Below, piece after piece: positions 25,286 through 33,227 of a stretch of DNA of 64,000 bases. Position 1 is the stretch's first letter. Each line of letters opens with the position of its first letter. The stretch is from Aeromicrobium sp. Root344 (GTDB lineage Bacteria; Actinomycetota; Actinomycetes; Propionibacteriales; Nocardioidaceae). The position numbers and the translations under genes were made by a program. The notes under the pieces were generated by a model. It saw only the letters and a list, made by a program, of their open reading frames with translations, made no database searches and was not told the origin of the DNA. Location of the stretch: the NCBI RefSeq assembly GCF_001425755.1, contig NZ_LMDH01000001.1, positions 1,090,474-1,154,473 of the forward strand, written 5' to 3'.

Positions 25286-25315
25286 TTTGTATCACTCGTT
25301 GACACATCGTCAACG
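25286..25315 (-). promoter_or_regulatory. Sigma70-type promoter overlapping a palindromic operator
   Basis: On the minus strand a TTGACG -35 (25308-25313) and a TACAAA -10 (25286-25291) are 16 bases apart. The -35 lies inside the inverted repeat CGTTGAC-ACATC-GTCAACG (25297-25315), so a regulator bound there would block the polymerase. Confidence 0.65.
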
Positions 25316-25342
25316 ACTCGCCTCGGGGATGAGGCGGTCATC

Positions 25343-26122
25343 TCACGACGCGCCGCCCTGTCCGCTGTTGCCGGGATAGAACGAATGCGTGGCCGTGACG
25401 CCGCCATCGACCGCGAACTCGCCGCCGGTCGTGTAGCCGCTCTCGTCGCCGGCGAGGTACACGTACAACGGCGCGACGTCGTCGGGCGTCCCCACTCGTT
25501 CGAGCGGTACGCGCGTCGCGCCCCACTGCATCGCGGCCTCGCCGCCGACCTCGCGGGTCATGCCCGTGTCGATCATGCCGGGGTGCACCGAGTTGACCCG
25601 GACGCCGTACGCACCGAGCTCGACCGCGGCCGCCTTGGTCATGCCGCGGATCGCGAACTTGGTGCCGGTGTACGCCGTGAGGGAGGCCATGCCGGCGAGG
25701 CCCTCGACCGACGAGCAGTTGATGATCGAGCCCTGGCGCTGGCGCTTCATCGCCGGTGCCACGGCCCGCATGCCGAGGAAGCAACCGCGCATGTTGACGC
25801 TGATCAGCAGGTCGAGGTCGTCCAACGGCATCGTGTCGACCTCACCGAAGCGCAGCACGCCGGCGTTGTTGACCAGCACGTTGGCCGGGGCGCCGAGGAG
25901 GCCCTCGGCGTCGACGATCAGCTGGTCCCACGACGCAGGGTCGCTGACGTCGTGGCGGCAGTAGGCCGCCGCGTCGCCGAGCTCCTCGGCCAGGGCCTCG
26001 CCGTCGGCGACGTCGGCGATGATGACGCGCGCGCCCTCACCGACGAACGCGCGCGCGATGGCGGCACCCTGTCCTTGAGCGGCGCCGGTGATGATCGCGT
26101 GCTTGTCCTTGAGACGGGACAT
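25343..26122 (-). CDS. Short-chain dehydrogenase/reductase (hydroxysteroid-dehydrogenase-like)
   Basis: A 259-residue classical SDR: cofactor motif TGAAQGQGAAIARAF (about 12-26), NNAGVLRFGEVDT (about 90-102), catalytic Ser in NCSSVEGLAGMASL, Tyr-x3-Lys in AYTGTKFAIRG, and NSVHPGMIDTGM. The GQG variant and the overall layout resemble 3-alpha- or 20-beta-hydroxysteroid dehydrogenases (NAD dependent). It is the last gene after fdxD-hsd4A (28-base gap) and sits at the edge of the steroid island, supporting a steroid substrate. Confidence 0.87.
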   Translation of the reverse strand: MSRLKDKHAIITGAAQGQGAAIARAFVGEGARVIIADVADGEALAEELGDAAAYCRHDVSDPASWDQLIVDAEGLLGAPANVLVNNAGVLRFGEVDTMPLDDLDLLISVNMRGCFLGMRAVAPAMKRQRQGSIINCSSVEGLAGMASLTAYTGTKFAIRGMTKAAAVELGAYGVRVNSVHPGMIDTGMTREVGGEAAMQWGATRVPLERVGTPDDVAPLYVYLAGDESGYTTGGEFAVDGGVTATHSFYPGNSGQGGAS

Positions 26123-26150
26123 GGTTCTCCTCGGTGAAGGGTGGTGTGGG

Positions 26151-27044
26151 TCAGAGCGAGAGGACGGAGTCGGCGGCGAACGAGACCTCGGGATCGCGTT
26201 CGGCGAAGAAGCCGCCGAGCGTACGGTCGAGCTCCTCGGTGGACCAGAGCTCGCCTTCGGTGTCGAACCTGCGCTCGACGACCGGGGCGGCCAGCAGCGC
26301 GACCATTCCTCCGTAGACGACGAACACCTGGCCGCTGATGCGGCTGGCCGCAGGCGAGGCGAGATAGGCGACGAGGGGTGCCACGTGGTCCGCGCTGTAG
26401 GGGTCGACGGCGCTGCCGGACTCGTCGGGGCCGAACACGTCGGCCGTCATCGCGGTGCGTGCTCGAGGACAGATGGCGTTCGCGCGTACGCCGATGCGGG
26501 AGAGACCGCGTGCGGTCGTCAAGGTGAGCGCGGCGATGCCCCCCTTGGCGGCGGCATAGTTGGCCTGGCCCGGCGAACCCGTGAGGAACGCCTCTGAGGC
26601 GGTGTTGATGACGCTCGCGTCGACCGTCGCGCCGGTCTCCTTGGCGACCTGGCGCCAGTGGGCCGCGGCGTTGCGGGAGAGCAGGAAGTGACCGCGCAGG
26701 TGGATGCGGAGCACGAGGTCGAACTCCTCGTCGGACATGTTGAACAGCATCCGGTCGCGGGTCACGCCGGCGTTGTTGACCACGATGTCGAGCGCGCCGA
26801 AGCTCTCGAGAGCGGTCTGCATGATCAGGTCCGCGGTCGACCGCTCGCCCACGTCGCCTGCGGCGATCGCCACCTCACCACCCAGAGCCTTGATCTCCGA
26901 CGCGGTGTCGTCGGCGGCGCCGGGCAGGTCGTTGAGCACGACGCGCGCGCCGGCAGTCGCCAGCGCGATCGCCTCGGCACGGCCCAGGCCCGCACCAGAG
27001 CCCGTGACGACGGCGACCTTGCCGTCGAGTGACGTCCCCGTCAT
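26151..27044 (-). CDS. hsd4A: Hsd4A-like 17-beta-hydroxysteroid / 3-hydroxyacyl-CoA dehydrogenase
   Basis: A 297-residue SDR with TGSGAGLGRAEAIAL, NNAGVTRDRMLFNMSDEEFD, HLRGHFLLSRNAAAHWR, the catalytic NTASEAFLTGSPGQANYAAAKGG (Ser, Tyr, Lys) and the distinctive ICPRARTAMTADVFG. The last 60 residues (VFVVYGGMVALLAAPVVERRF...) match the mycobacterial Hsd4A (Rv3502c) pattern. Hsd4A oxidises 3-hydroxyacyl-CoA side chains of sterols and 17-hydroxysteroids, feeding FadA5. As in M. tuberculosis it is paired with a ferredoxin (ATGA overlap) close to mce4. Start ATG 27044. Confidence 0.9.
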   Translation of the reverse strand: MTGTSLDGKVAVVTGSGAGLGRAEAIALATAGARVVLNDLPGAADDTASEIKALGGEVAIAAGDVGERSTADLIMQTALESFGALDIVVNNAGVTRDRMLFNMSDEEFDLVLRIHLRGHFLLSRNAAAHWRQVAKETGATVDASVINTASEAFLTGSPGQANYAAAKGGIAALTLTTARGLSRIGVRANAICPRARTAMTADVFGPDESGSAVDPYSADHVAPLVAYLASPAASRISGQVFVVYGGMVALLAAPVVERRFDTEGELWSTEELDRTLGGFFAERDPEVSFAADSVLSL

Positions 27045-27241
27045 GCGTCGTTCGCGATGCGCAGCGCCGACTTGGGACACGAGGCGACGGCGCGCTCGAC
27101 GCGAGACCGGTTCTCGTCGGTCACCGTCGGATCCTCGACCTGCAGCATGTCGTCGTCATCGACGAAGAACATGTCAGGTGCCATGGCCTCGCACAGGGCG
27201 TTCGACTCACACGCGTCGAAATCGACCTCAACCCTTGCCAT
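27041..27241 (-). CDS. fdxD: 3Fe-4S-type ferredoxin (FdxD-like)
   Basis: A 66-residue ferredoxin with Cys residues in DACESNALCEAM and ASCPKSAL, giving only three ligands in the C-x5-C ... CP pattern, which indicates a 3Fe-4S cluster. Such ferredoxins commonly feed cytochrome P450s; here CYP125 and the P450 at 48778 are candidate partners. It precedes hsd4A with an ATGA overlap. The start at 27241 has GAGGAGG upstream; the longer frame contains that site. A KstR-type operator is directly upstream. Confidence 0.88.
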   Translation of the reverse strand: MARVEVDFDACESNALCEAMAPDMFFVDDDDMLQVEDPTVTDENRSRVERAVASCPKSALRIANDA

Positions 27242-27274
27242 CAGCGATTCGCCTCCTCGCTTCACACACAGAAC

Positions 27275-27288
27275 TAGAACGTGTTCTA
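27275..27288. promoter_or_regulatory. KstR-type operator (fdxD-hsd4A promoter)
   Basis: TAGAACGTGTTCTA matches the KstR consensus TnnAACnnGTTnnA exactly and is nearly fully palindromic. It lies 34-47 bases upstream of the fdxD start and just after the end of the mce operon. Confidence 0.85.
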
Positions 27289-27290
27289 GT

Positions 27291-28082
27291 CTAGCCCAGC
27301 ATCTTCAGTTTGGATATGGCCCAGTCACCGCCACCGCGGGTCAGGGTGATCACGAGGCTGTTCTGCAGTGCCTGCTGGTTGGCGTTCTTGCCGGTGCCGG
27401 CGGTCGTCGTCTGGTTGACGAACACCAGGACCCTGGCCTTGTGCTCGGTCGCGCTGATGATCGCCGACGACACCGCGACGGTCTGGAGCACGATCTTGTT
27501 CTTGGTCGTGTTGGCGCGGACCTCGGCCATCGTGCTGTCGTACTGCTTGCGGAACGCCGGAGTCATCCGCGCGCGGGCGACCTCCATGTCGTTGGCCAGG
27601 GTCTTGTAGTCGTACGAGAGGGTGCGCTGCGCGAGGTCGGCGCCGGCGACCAGCACCTCGGTGCGCGCATCGTCGCCGACGAGCGCTCCGCCGGGGGCGA
27701 CCGTGGCCGAGCCCTGCTCGGCCTGCCACCACAACGTGCCGACGCCGGCCGCGGCGAGCACGACCAGCACCGAGAGCACCAGGGTCAGCCGCTGGTGCAG
27801 AGAGAGTCCCTCGAACCGCGCGCGAGGCGCGGCCTTGGCAACCTCGACCTCGTCGGCGTCGCCCGTCTCCTCGGCGACCTCAACGACCTCGGATGCGGCT
27901 TCGGGAGCAGCCTCGGCTCGTGGCCGGAACCTGGTCCGGGTCTGCTCGGTCGTGGGTGCCCCGGACTCGGCGTCGATCAGCGGAGTCACGTCCGAGTGGC
28001 AGAACCGGCACCGGATCGCGGACGCCTTGATCGTCTCCGCGCAGAACGGGCAGACTCGTTGGTCACGCTTCAGCTTCGCCAT
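27291..28082 (-). CDS. Mce-associated membrane protein with N-terminal zinc ribbon
   Basis: A 263-residue protein. Residues 11-28 hold a double CxxC zinc ribbon (C11, C14, C25, C28: CPFCAETIKASAIRCRFC). An acidic linker follows, then a single membrane helix (about 95-117) and an extracytoplasmic Mce-associated domain (about 140-262, with YDYKTLANDMEVARARMTPAFRKQYDSTMAEV). Mce-associated (Mas) proteins stabilise the Mce importer complex. The cytosolic zinc ribbon is an addition I do not recall in characterised Mas proteins. Last gene of the kshA-mce operon, 4 bases after the previous one. Confidence 0.82.
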   Translation of the reverse strand: MAKLKRDQRVCPFCAETIKASAIRCRFCHSDVTPLIDAESGAPTTEQTRTRFRPRAEAAPEAASEVVEVAEETGDADEVEVAKAAPRARFEGLSLHQRLTLVLSVLVVLAAAGVGTLWWQAEQGSATVAPGGALVGDDARTEVLVAGADLAQRTLSYDYKTLANDMEVARARMTPAFRKQYDSTMAEVRANTTKNKIVLQTVAVSSAIISATEHKARVLVFVNQTTTAGTGKNANQQALQNSLVITLTRGGGDWAISKLKMLG

Positions 28083-28086
28083 CGCG

Positions 28087-28593
28087 TTATCCCACGAACT
28101 CGAGCTGGGAGACGAGCCACCGGTCGTCCTTCTTGACCATCGAGAGCTTGATCCGCCAGGACCGGTCCTCGACCTTGCCGTTGGTGCCCTTGTTCTGCAC
28201 CTTGCTGCCGGCGGCCACGAACACCGTCGCGGCATCGGGGTCGACCTCGCCCAGTCCGATCTCGCCCACGCTGCCCTTGGAGATCGACTCCTGGGCGACC
28301 GCGGTCTCCTTGAGGGACTTCACGGATGACTGGTACTGCTTCTTGAACGTCCCGGTCGCGCCGTCGAGCACGCGAGCGGTCAGCTCGTCCATCTTCTTGT
28401 GGTCGACCGTGAGGAACGCCATCGTCTCGGCACGCGCCGCCCGGGTGATGTCGGAGTACTCCGAGGACTGCGCCTCCGACTTCGTGCTGCCCGGCGCCGC
28501 CGCGTCGCCACGTACGGCGAACATCACGAGCCAGGCGCAGAGAGCCAGCAGCAGCACGCCGAGCACTCCGTTGATCACGGTCGTACGGTTCAC
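28087..28593 (-). CDS. Mce-associated membrane protein
   Basis: A 168-residue protein with an N-terminal membrane helix (about 8-28, INGVLGVLLLALCAWLVMFAV) and a NTF2-like Mas domain: YSDITRAARAETMAFLTVDHKKMDELTARVLDGATGTFKKQYQSSVKSLKE...SWRIKLSMVKKDDRWLVSQLEFVG. It starts at GTG 28593, overlapping the mce4F stop by GTGA. It belongs to the same extracytoplasmic family as the following gene and should act in the Mce4 complex. Confidence 0.87.
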   Translation of the reverse strand: MNRTTVINGVLGVLLLALCAWLVMFAVRGDAAAPGSTKSEAQSSEYSDITRAARAETMAFLTVDHKKMDELTARVLDGATGTFKKQYQSSVKSLKETAVAQESISKGSVGEIGLGEVDPDAATVFVAAGSKVQNKGTNGKVEDRSWRIKLSMVKKDDRWLVSQLEFVG

Positions 28594-29723
28594 TCGTCGC
28601 CCCCGGCCAGTTCCTTCTTCCAGTCGATCGGGTCAGGCGCGTACTTCATGCCACGCATGTTCACCGGTGGGCCGGACGCGCACTCGGCTGGGTAGTACGG
28701 CACGAAGCTCTCCTTGGACGTTGGCTGCCATTGTCCGGGTGGGAGGTATCCCTCCGTGCACGCGGGCGGGTTCTGGTTGAGGTTGAGGTGGACCCGGCCG
28801 AACTTCTGGTCGCCCGGTGTGAGCGCCGAAGGGCCCGCCGCGACGAGTCGCGGGAAGGTGACGAGCAGCTGCTCGAGCGCCGGGAGCCGGGCATCGAGCA
28901 CCTCGGTGACGCTCGTCAGGTGCTTGAGCGCCGGCGGCAGCTCGGTCCGCAGCGTCTTCATCAGGCTCCTGAGCTCGTCGGCCGCAGGGCCGCCCTTGGC
29001 GAGGATGCGCCGGACGTCGGCGTCCGAGGCGGCCAGCGTACCGGTGAGCGCCGCGAGATCACGCGCGAAGGACCGGATCTCCTCGGCATGGTCCTGCTGC
29101 GTCTGGAGGACCGTCTGGGCGTTGTCGAGGAGGTCGATCGTCGCCGACTCGTTGTCGGCCGCCGACTCGATGAACTCCTGCGTGCTGTCGACCATCGACC
29201 GGATGGGGTTGGCGTTGTCACGGAACATCGTGCCCAGCTCGCTGACGACGGTGTTGAGCTCGCTGCCGTTGAGGCTCGAGACGAAGTGGCTGAGGTCCTG
29301 CAGCAGCACGTCCTCGCCCAGCGGCAGGCTCTCCTTGGTGCCGTGCACCGTGTCACCGTCCTTGAGCACGGGCCCCTTCTTGGAGGCCGGCTCGAACGAG
29401 ACGTACTGCTCCCCCACGACGCTGAGGTTGTGCACGAAGACCGGCGAGCTGGCCGGCACCTTGGTGTCGTGCTCGAGGGCGAGATCGACCCTGAGACCGT
29501 CGTTGTCGACCTCCATCTTGGCGACCTTGCCGATCCTGACGCCGCGATAGGTGACCTCGCTGCCCTCGTAGAGACCGCCGGAGTCCGGCAGCACCACGTG
29601 CACGGTGTAGCCCCGTCCGAGCGCCTGGTCGACGAAGCCGAGGTAGGAGGCGCCGATGTAGAGGGTGCCGAGCGCGCTGAGGAGCACGAACGCGATGAGC
29701 CTGACCTTGATGCCACGCCTCAT
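28590..29723 (-). CDS. mce4F: Mce-family protein, MceF position of the mce4 operon
   Basis: A 377-residue protein. It has an N-terminal membrane anchor (about 8-28), the MlaD/Mce domain (about 35-120: YTVHVVLPDSGGLYEGSEVTYRGVRIGKVAKMEV...NLSVVGEQYVSFEP), a long helical MceIV-type region (about 130-300) and a proline-rich end with CTEGYLPPG. Mce proteins line a hydrophobic tunnel carrying lipids, here probably sterols, across the envelope. Sixth Mce gene in the run; ATGA overlap with mce4E. Confidence 0.9.
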   Translation of the reverse strand: MRRGIKVRLIAFVLLSALGTLYIGASYLGFVDQALGRGYTVHVVLPDSGGLYEGSEVTYRGVRIGKVAKMEVDNDGLRVDLALEHDTKVPASSPVFVHNLSVVGEQYVSFEPASKKGPVLKDGDTVHGTKESLPLGEDVLLQDLSHFVSSLNGSELNTVVSELGTMFRDNANPIRSMVDSTQEFIESAADNESATIDLLDNAQTVLQTQQDHAEEIRSFARDLAALTGTLAASDADVRRILAKGGPAADELRSLMKTLRTELPPALKHLTSVTEVLDARLPALEQLLVTFPRLVAAGPSALTPGDQKFGRVHLNLNQNPPACTEGYLPPGQWQPTSKESFVPYYPAECASGPPVNMRGMKYAPDPIDWKKELAGGDE

Positions 29724-31048
29724 GACGATCCGCCTCCCAGGAGTCCTTCGAGCAGCTTCGCCAGCGCACCGCCGGAACCGCCGCCGGTGGCGCCCGGGTC
29801 CGGAGTGGTCGTGCCGGGAGTGTCCGTCGAGCCCGAGGAGGCCGGCGGCTTGGCGGCGCCGCTCTCCTTCTCGGCCTTGGCCAGCGCAGCGGCCACGTCG
29901 TCCACCGTGGTGTCCTTGCACAGCGGCAAGGTGGCGAGCACCGAGCAGAGCTGATCGACGGCGTCGCCCGCCGGTGAGCAGATCGGGGCCGCCGGGGTGG
30001 CCCGGCACAACGTGACGACGTCCTGGAGCGTCGTGGGCAGCAGGCCACCCTCGCTGATCGGCGTCAGCTTGATCTGCATCTTGAACACGACGTTGGCGAA
30101 GTCACCCTTGATCGCCGCGGCGGCGTCGACGGGGAACGGATAGCTCGCAGCTGCCACGAGGCCCGGCACGAGCGAGTCGCCCGTGTCGGAGAGCCTGCGC
30201 AGGACCGGCTCGAGGTGGGCGAGCTCGGCGATCAGGTCGTCCTTGGTCTCGTTGACGACACGGGTGCCGACGTCACCGAGGCGATCGAGCTCGGACAGCA
30301 TGCGGACCAGCTGCGTGTGCTGGTCACGGAGGACGTCGATCGCCGGCCCGGCGGCGTCGAGCGCGTCGCCGATGGTCTGCTTCTCAGCGACGAGCGTGCT
30401 GCTGAGGCCGTTGATCGACTCCATGGCCTGGACGATGTCGCCCTTCTGCGAATTCAACGTCCTGACCAGCGTGCCGACCTCGCCCAGGACGTCGCGGATC
30501 TTGCCGGTGCGGCCGTCCATCATCTCGTTGAGCTCGTGCGTGATGCTCTGGATCTGGCCCACGCCGCCACCCGTCAGCACGAGGGACAACGCACCGAGGA
30601 CTTCCTCGACCTCGGGATTGCGGCCCGTGCGACCGATGGGAATGACGTCGTTGGGGCCGAGGCGACCCGTGCTGGCCGCCTTGCCATCCGGATCGGCCGG
30701 CGGCGCTGACAGGGCGACGAACTTCTCGCCGAGCAGGCTGGTCTGGCGGATCTGCGCCTCGGCGTCAGCGGGCAGCACGACGTCCTTGCGGACCAGCATC
30801 GTGACGCGCGCGTGCCAGCCGACGCGGGTGACCGACTCGACCTGTCCCACGGGGACGTCTCCGACCATGACCGAGGACCGCGGGACGAGGTTGAGGGCGT
30901 CGGCGAAGTCGGCCTTGATCGTGAAGCCGTTGTCGTGGTTGACCTTGTTGCCCGGCAACGGGACGTCGTAGATGCCACTGAATCCGCAGCCGCTCAGCAG
31001 GAGCGCAAGCACCGTGCCCATGGCCACGCGAAGACGAAGGCTCGTCAT
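29720..31048 (-). CDS. mce4E: Mce-family lipoprotein, MceE position
   Basis: A 442-residue protein with a lipoprotein signal: hydrophobic N-terminus VAMGTVLALLLSGCGFSG with the lipobox LLSGC near residue 21. A lipidated MceE subunit is standard in mycobacterial mce operons. The Mce domain follows (FTIKADFADALNLVPRSSVMVGDVPVGQVESV), then the helical region and a Ser/Gly/Thr-rich tail ending LLGGGSS. It overlaps mce4D and mce4F by ATGA at each end. Confidence 0.92.
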   Translation of the reverse strand: MTSLRLRVAMGTVLALLLSGCGFSGIYDVPLPGNKVNHDNGFTIKADFADALNLVPRSSVMVGDVPVGQVESVTRVGWHARVTMLVRKDVVLPADAEAQIRQTSLLGEKFVALSAPPADPDGKAASTGRLGPNDVIPIGRTGRNPEVEEVLGALSLVLTGGGVGQIQSITHELNEMMDGRTGKIRDVLGEVGTLVRTLNSQKGDIVQAMESINGLSSTLVAEKQTIGDALDAAGPAIDVLRDQHTQLVRMLSELDRLGDVGTRVVNETKDDLIAELAHLEPVLRRLSDTGDSLVPGLVAAASYPFPVDAAAAIKGDFANVVFKMQIKLTPISEGGLLPTTLQDVVTLCRATPAAPICSPAGDAVDQLCSVLATLPLCKDTTVDDVAAALAKAEKESGAAKPPASSGSTDTPGTTTPDPGATGGGSGGALAKLLEGLLGGGSS

Positions 31049-32244
31049 GAGCCACCTCCCAGCAGCTCGAGCAGCGCCGGCAGGCCGGTCTTGGGGCCGG
31101 ACGACGGCTGCTGGGGCGTGACGGGCGCCGAGGCGGTCGGCTGCTTGGCCGGCTTCTGCGTCGTGGTGGACTGGCCCGACGTCGTCGGCAGGATCGGCTG
31201 GAGCAGGTTGGTGAGGGTCGCGCAGATCGACTCCGGCGTGCCGATGTTGACCAAGGTCTGGCACAGGAACTGGTCGGGCCGGAACTGCAGGCCCGGCGCG
31301 ACCTGGACACGAGAGCCGTAGGTGCCCGTGCTGGGCTCGAACGCCAGGGCGAGGTTGCTCATCGCCAGCGAACCCTTCTGGACGACCAGGCCGAGGGCGT
31401 CCTTCTGCCGGTCCACGCGCTCGAGCAGGCTGCTCAGCAGGTTGATGTCCTTGCCGAGCGTCGCCCGGTTCTCGTGCACGAAGCCCTGCACCGAGCCGAG
31501 CACCCTCGCGAGCGAGGCCAGGACGTCCTTGAGCTCGTCGCGCTCACCGGCGAGCTGCCCCGAGACGGACGACAGGTCCTTGACGAATGTCTGGACGGTC
31601 GAGTCGTTCTGGGCCAGCGTGTCGGTGATCTGCGCCAGTGCACGGACGTTGTCGAACAGCGGTCCACGGTTGTCCGCGAACACCTCGGCGGCGTTCGACA
31701 GGTTGCGGATCGTCTTGGACCCGAGCGCGCCGTTGCCGTCGAGCGCTTTGGCGCCGGCCGAGAGCAGGTTGTCGAGCGCGCCCTTGGTCGAGCCGGACTT
31801 GGGTCCCAGCGTCACGGCCAGGTCGTCGAGCGACTTGAACATGCGGTCGAGCTCGATCGGGGTCTGGGTCCGCGAGAGCGGGATGTCGCCGTGGTCGGGC
31901 ATCGCCGGGCCCTTGGAGTAGGCCGGGAAGACCTGGACGTAGCGGTCTGCCACCAGGGTCGGCGTCACGACGGCGGCCTTCGCGTCGGCCGGCAGCTTGT
32001 ATTCCGAGTCGTACTTCAGCTGGACCCGGACGCTGTTGCCCTCCGGGACGACCGAGGTGACCTCACCGACACGCACACCCATGATCCGGACGTGCGTCCC
32101 CTTGTAGACCCCGACCGCGCGATCGAAGTGCACCGTGACGGTCCGCGACGGCTCGCCCGGCACGACGACCCACGCGACGAGCATCAGCATCGCGGCGATC
32201 AGGGCCACGCCGATGACCTGCATGCGCCTGCTCAAGCCCCTCAT
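31045..32244 (-). CDS. mce4D: Mce-family protein, MceD position
   Basis: A 399-residue protein: N-terminal membrane helix (about 9-28), Mce domain RTVTVHFDRAVGVYKGTHVRIMGVRVGEVTSVVPEGNSVRVQLKYDSEYKLP (about 34-90), a helical region to about 320, and a Thr/Pro/Gln-rich C-terminal tail (about 345-399). Conserved Cys near the end of the folded part (QFLCQTLVNIGTPESICATL) are typical of MceD. Linked by ATGA to mce4C and mce4E. Confidence 0.92.
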   Translation of the reverse strand: MRGLSRRMQVIGVALIAAMLMLVAWVVVPGEPSRTVTVHFDRAVGVYKGTHVRIMGVRVGEVTSVVPEGNSVRVQLKYDSEYKLPADAKAAVVTPTLVADRYVQVFPAYSKGPAMPDHGDIPLSRTQTPIELDRMFKSLDDLAVTLGPKSGSTKGALDNLLSAGAKALDGNGALGSKTIRNLSNAAEVFADNRGPLFDNVRALAQITDTLAQNDSTVQTFVKDLSSVSGQLAGERDELKDVLASLARVLGSVQGFVHENRATLGKDINLLSSLLERVDRQKDALGLVVQKGSLAMSNLALAFEPSTGTYGSRVQVAPGLQFRPDQFLCQTLVNIGTPESICATLTNLLQPILPTTSGQSTTTQKPAKQPTASAPVTPQQPSSGPKTGLPALLELLGGGS

Positions 32245-33227
32245 TTGGCACCTCCGGGCTTTGTCGGCAGGAACTCGCCGGTGAAGACGCCCGTGATGTT
32301 GGGGACGTACGCGTCGAACCAGGGGCCGCTGCCGACGATGTTGCCGAGGATGTTGACGTACGGCCCGTAGTTGTGGATCAGCGTCTCGATCTGGTTCTCC
32401 CGCGCGTGCAGGAACGACAGCACGTTCTCGAGCTTGTCGAGCGTCGGCTTGAGCTGCTTGCGGTTGTCCTGGACGAGGCCCTGGAGCTCGGCGGCCAGGT
32501 TGTTGGCGTTGACGAGCAGCTCGTGGATCGTCTGCTTGCGCGTCTGCAGCTCCTGGAAGACCAGGTTGGCTTCCTTCATCAGCGTCACGAGGTCGCCCTT
32601 GCGCTCGTCGAGCAGCTGCGTGACGTTGCTCGAGCGGCGCAGCAGCTTCTCGATCTCCTCGTCGCGTGAGGCGATCGTCTTGGAGAGACGGGACAGCCCG
32701 CTGAAGCTCGTGTGCACCTCGGGCGCCGCTGAGTTGATGACCTCCGCGAGCGAGTCCAGCGCCGTCGTGAGGTTTTTCTTGTTGGTCTGCTCGGTCTGTG
32801 TCGTGAGCTCGCCGAGCGTGCTGACGATGTCGAACGTGACGTCGGTGCGCGACAACGGAATGGTGGCGCCGGCCGCCATCGTGCCGCTGCCCTCGGGCTT
32901 GATGTTGAGGAACTTCTCGCCCAGCAGGCTCTTGACCTCGACGCTGGCCCGCGTCGAGCGGCCCAGGGTCGCACCCGAGACGTCGAAGTCGACGACGACC
33001 TTCTGGGTGCCGATGCTCAGCTTGTTGACGCGGCCCACCCGGATGCCGGCGACCTGGACCTCGCTGCCGGTGCGCAGGCCCGACGCGTCGGTGAGCTCGG
33101 CGTGATAGGTCGTGCCCCGCAGCCAGGGCAACTTCTGCAGGTTGAACGACGCGACCATCACGAGCAGCAGCATCGCCAAGGAGATGATGCCGATCTGCAG
33201 GATGCGGGAGTCATTGCGGCGTGCCAT
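32241..33227 (-). CDS. mce4C: Mce-family protein, MceC position
   Basis: A 328-residue protein: membrane helix (about 11-30, LQIGIISLAMLLLVMVASF), Mce domain TTYHAELTDASGLRTGSEVQVAGIRVGRVNKLSIGTQKVVVDFDV with SLLGEKFLNIKPEG, and a helical C-terminal half ending at a GPYVNILGNIVGSGPWFDAYVPN block typical of Mce proteins. I start at ATG 33227, which overlaps the mce4B stop (TGATG) and has GAGGTG upstream; GTG 33236 is an alternative three codons longer. Confidence 0.92.
   Translation of the reverse strand: MARRNDSRILQIGIISLAMLLLVMVASFNLQKLPWLRGTTYHAELTDASGLRTGSEVQVAGIRVGRVNKLSIGTQKVVVDFDVSGATLGRSTRASVEVKSLLGEKFLNIKPEGSGTMAAGATIPLSRTDVTFDIVSTLGELTTQTEQTNKKNLTTALDSLAEVINSAAPEVHTSFSGLSRLSKTIASRDEEIEKLLRRSSNVTQLLDERKGDLVTLMKEANLVFQELQTRKQTIHELLVNANNLAAELQGLVQDNRKQLKPTLDKLENVLSFLHARENQIETLIHNYGPYVNILGNIVGSGPWFDAYVPNITGVFTGEFLPTKPGGAK

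Noticed and set aside
25255-25407. Longer N-terminus for the GT4 protein
   Set aside because: The extra residues run through a -35/-10 pair and a palindrome; a TTG with a good ribosome-binding site lies right after the promoter.
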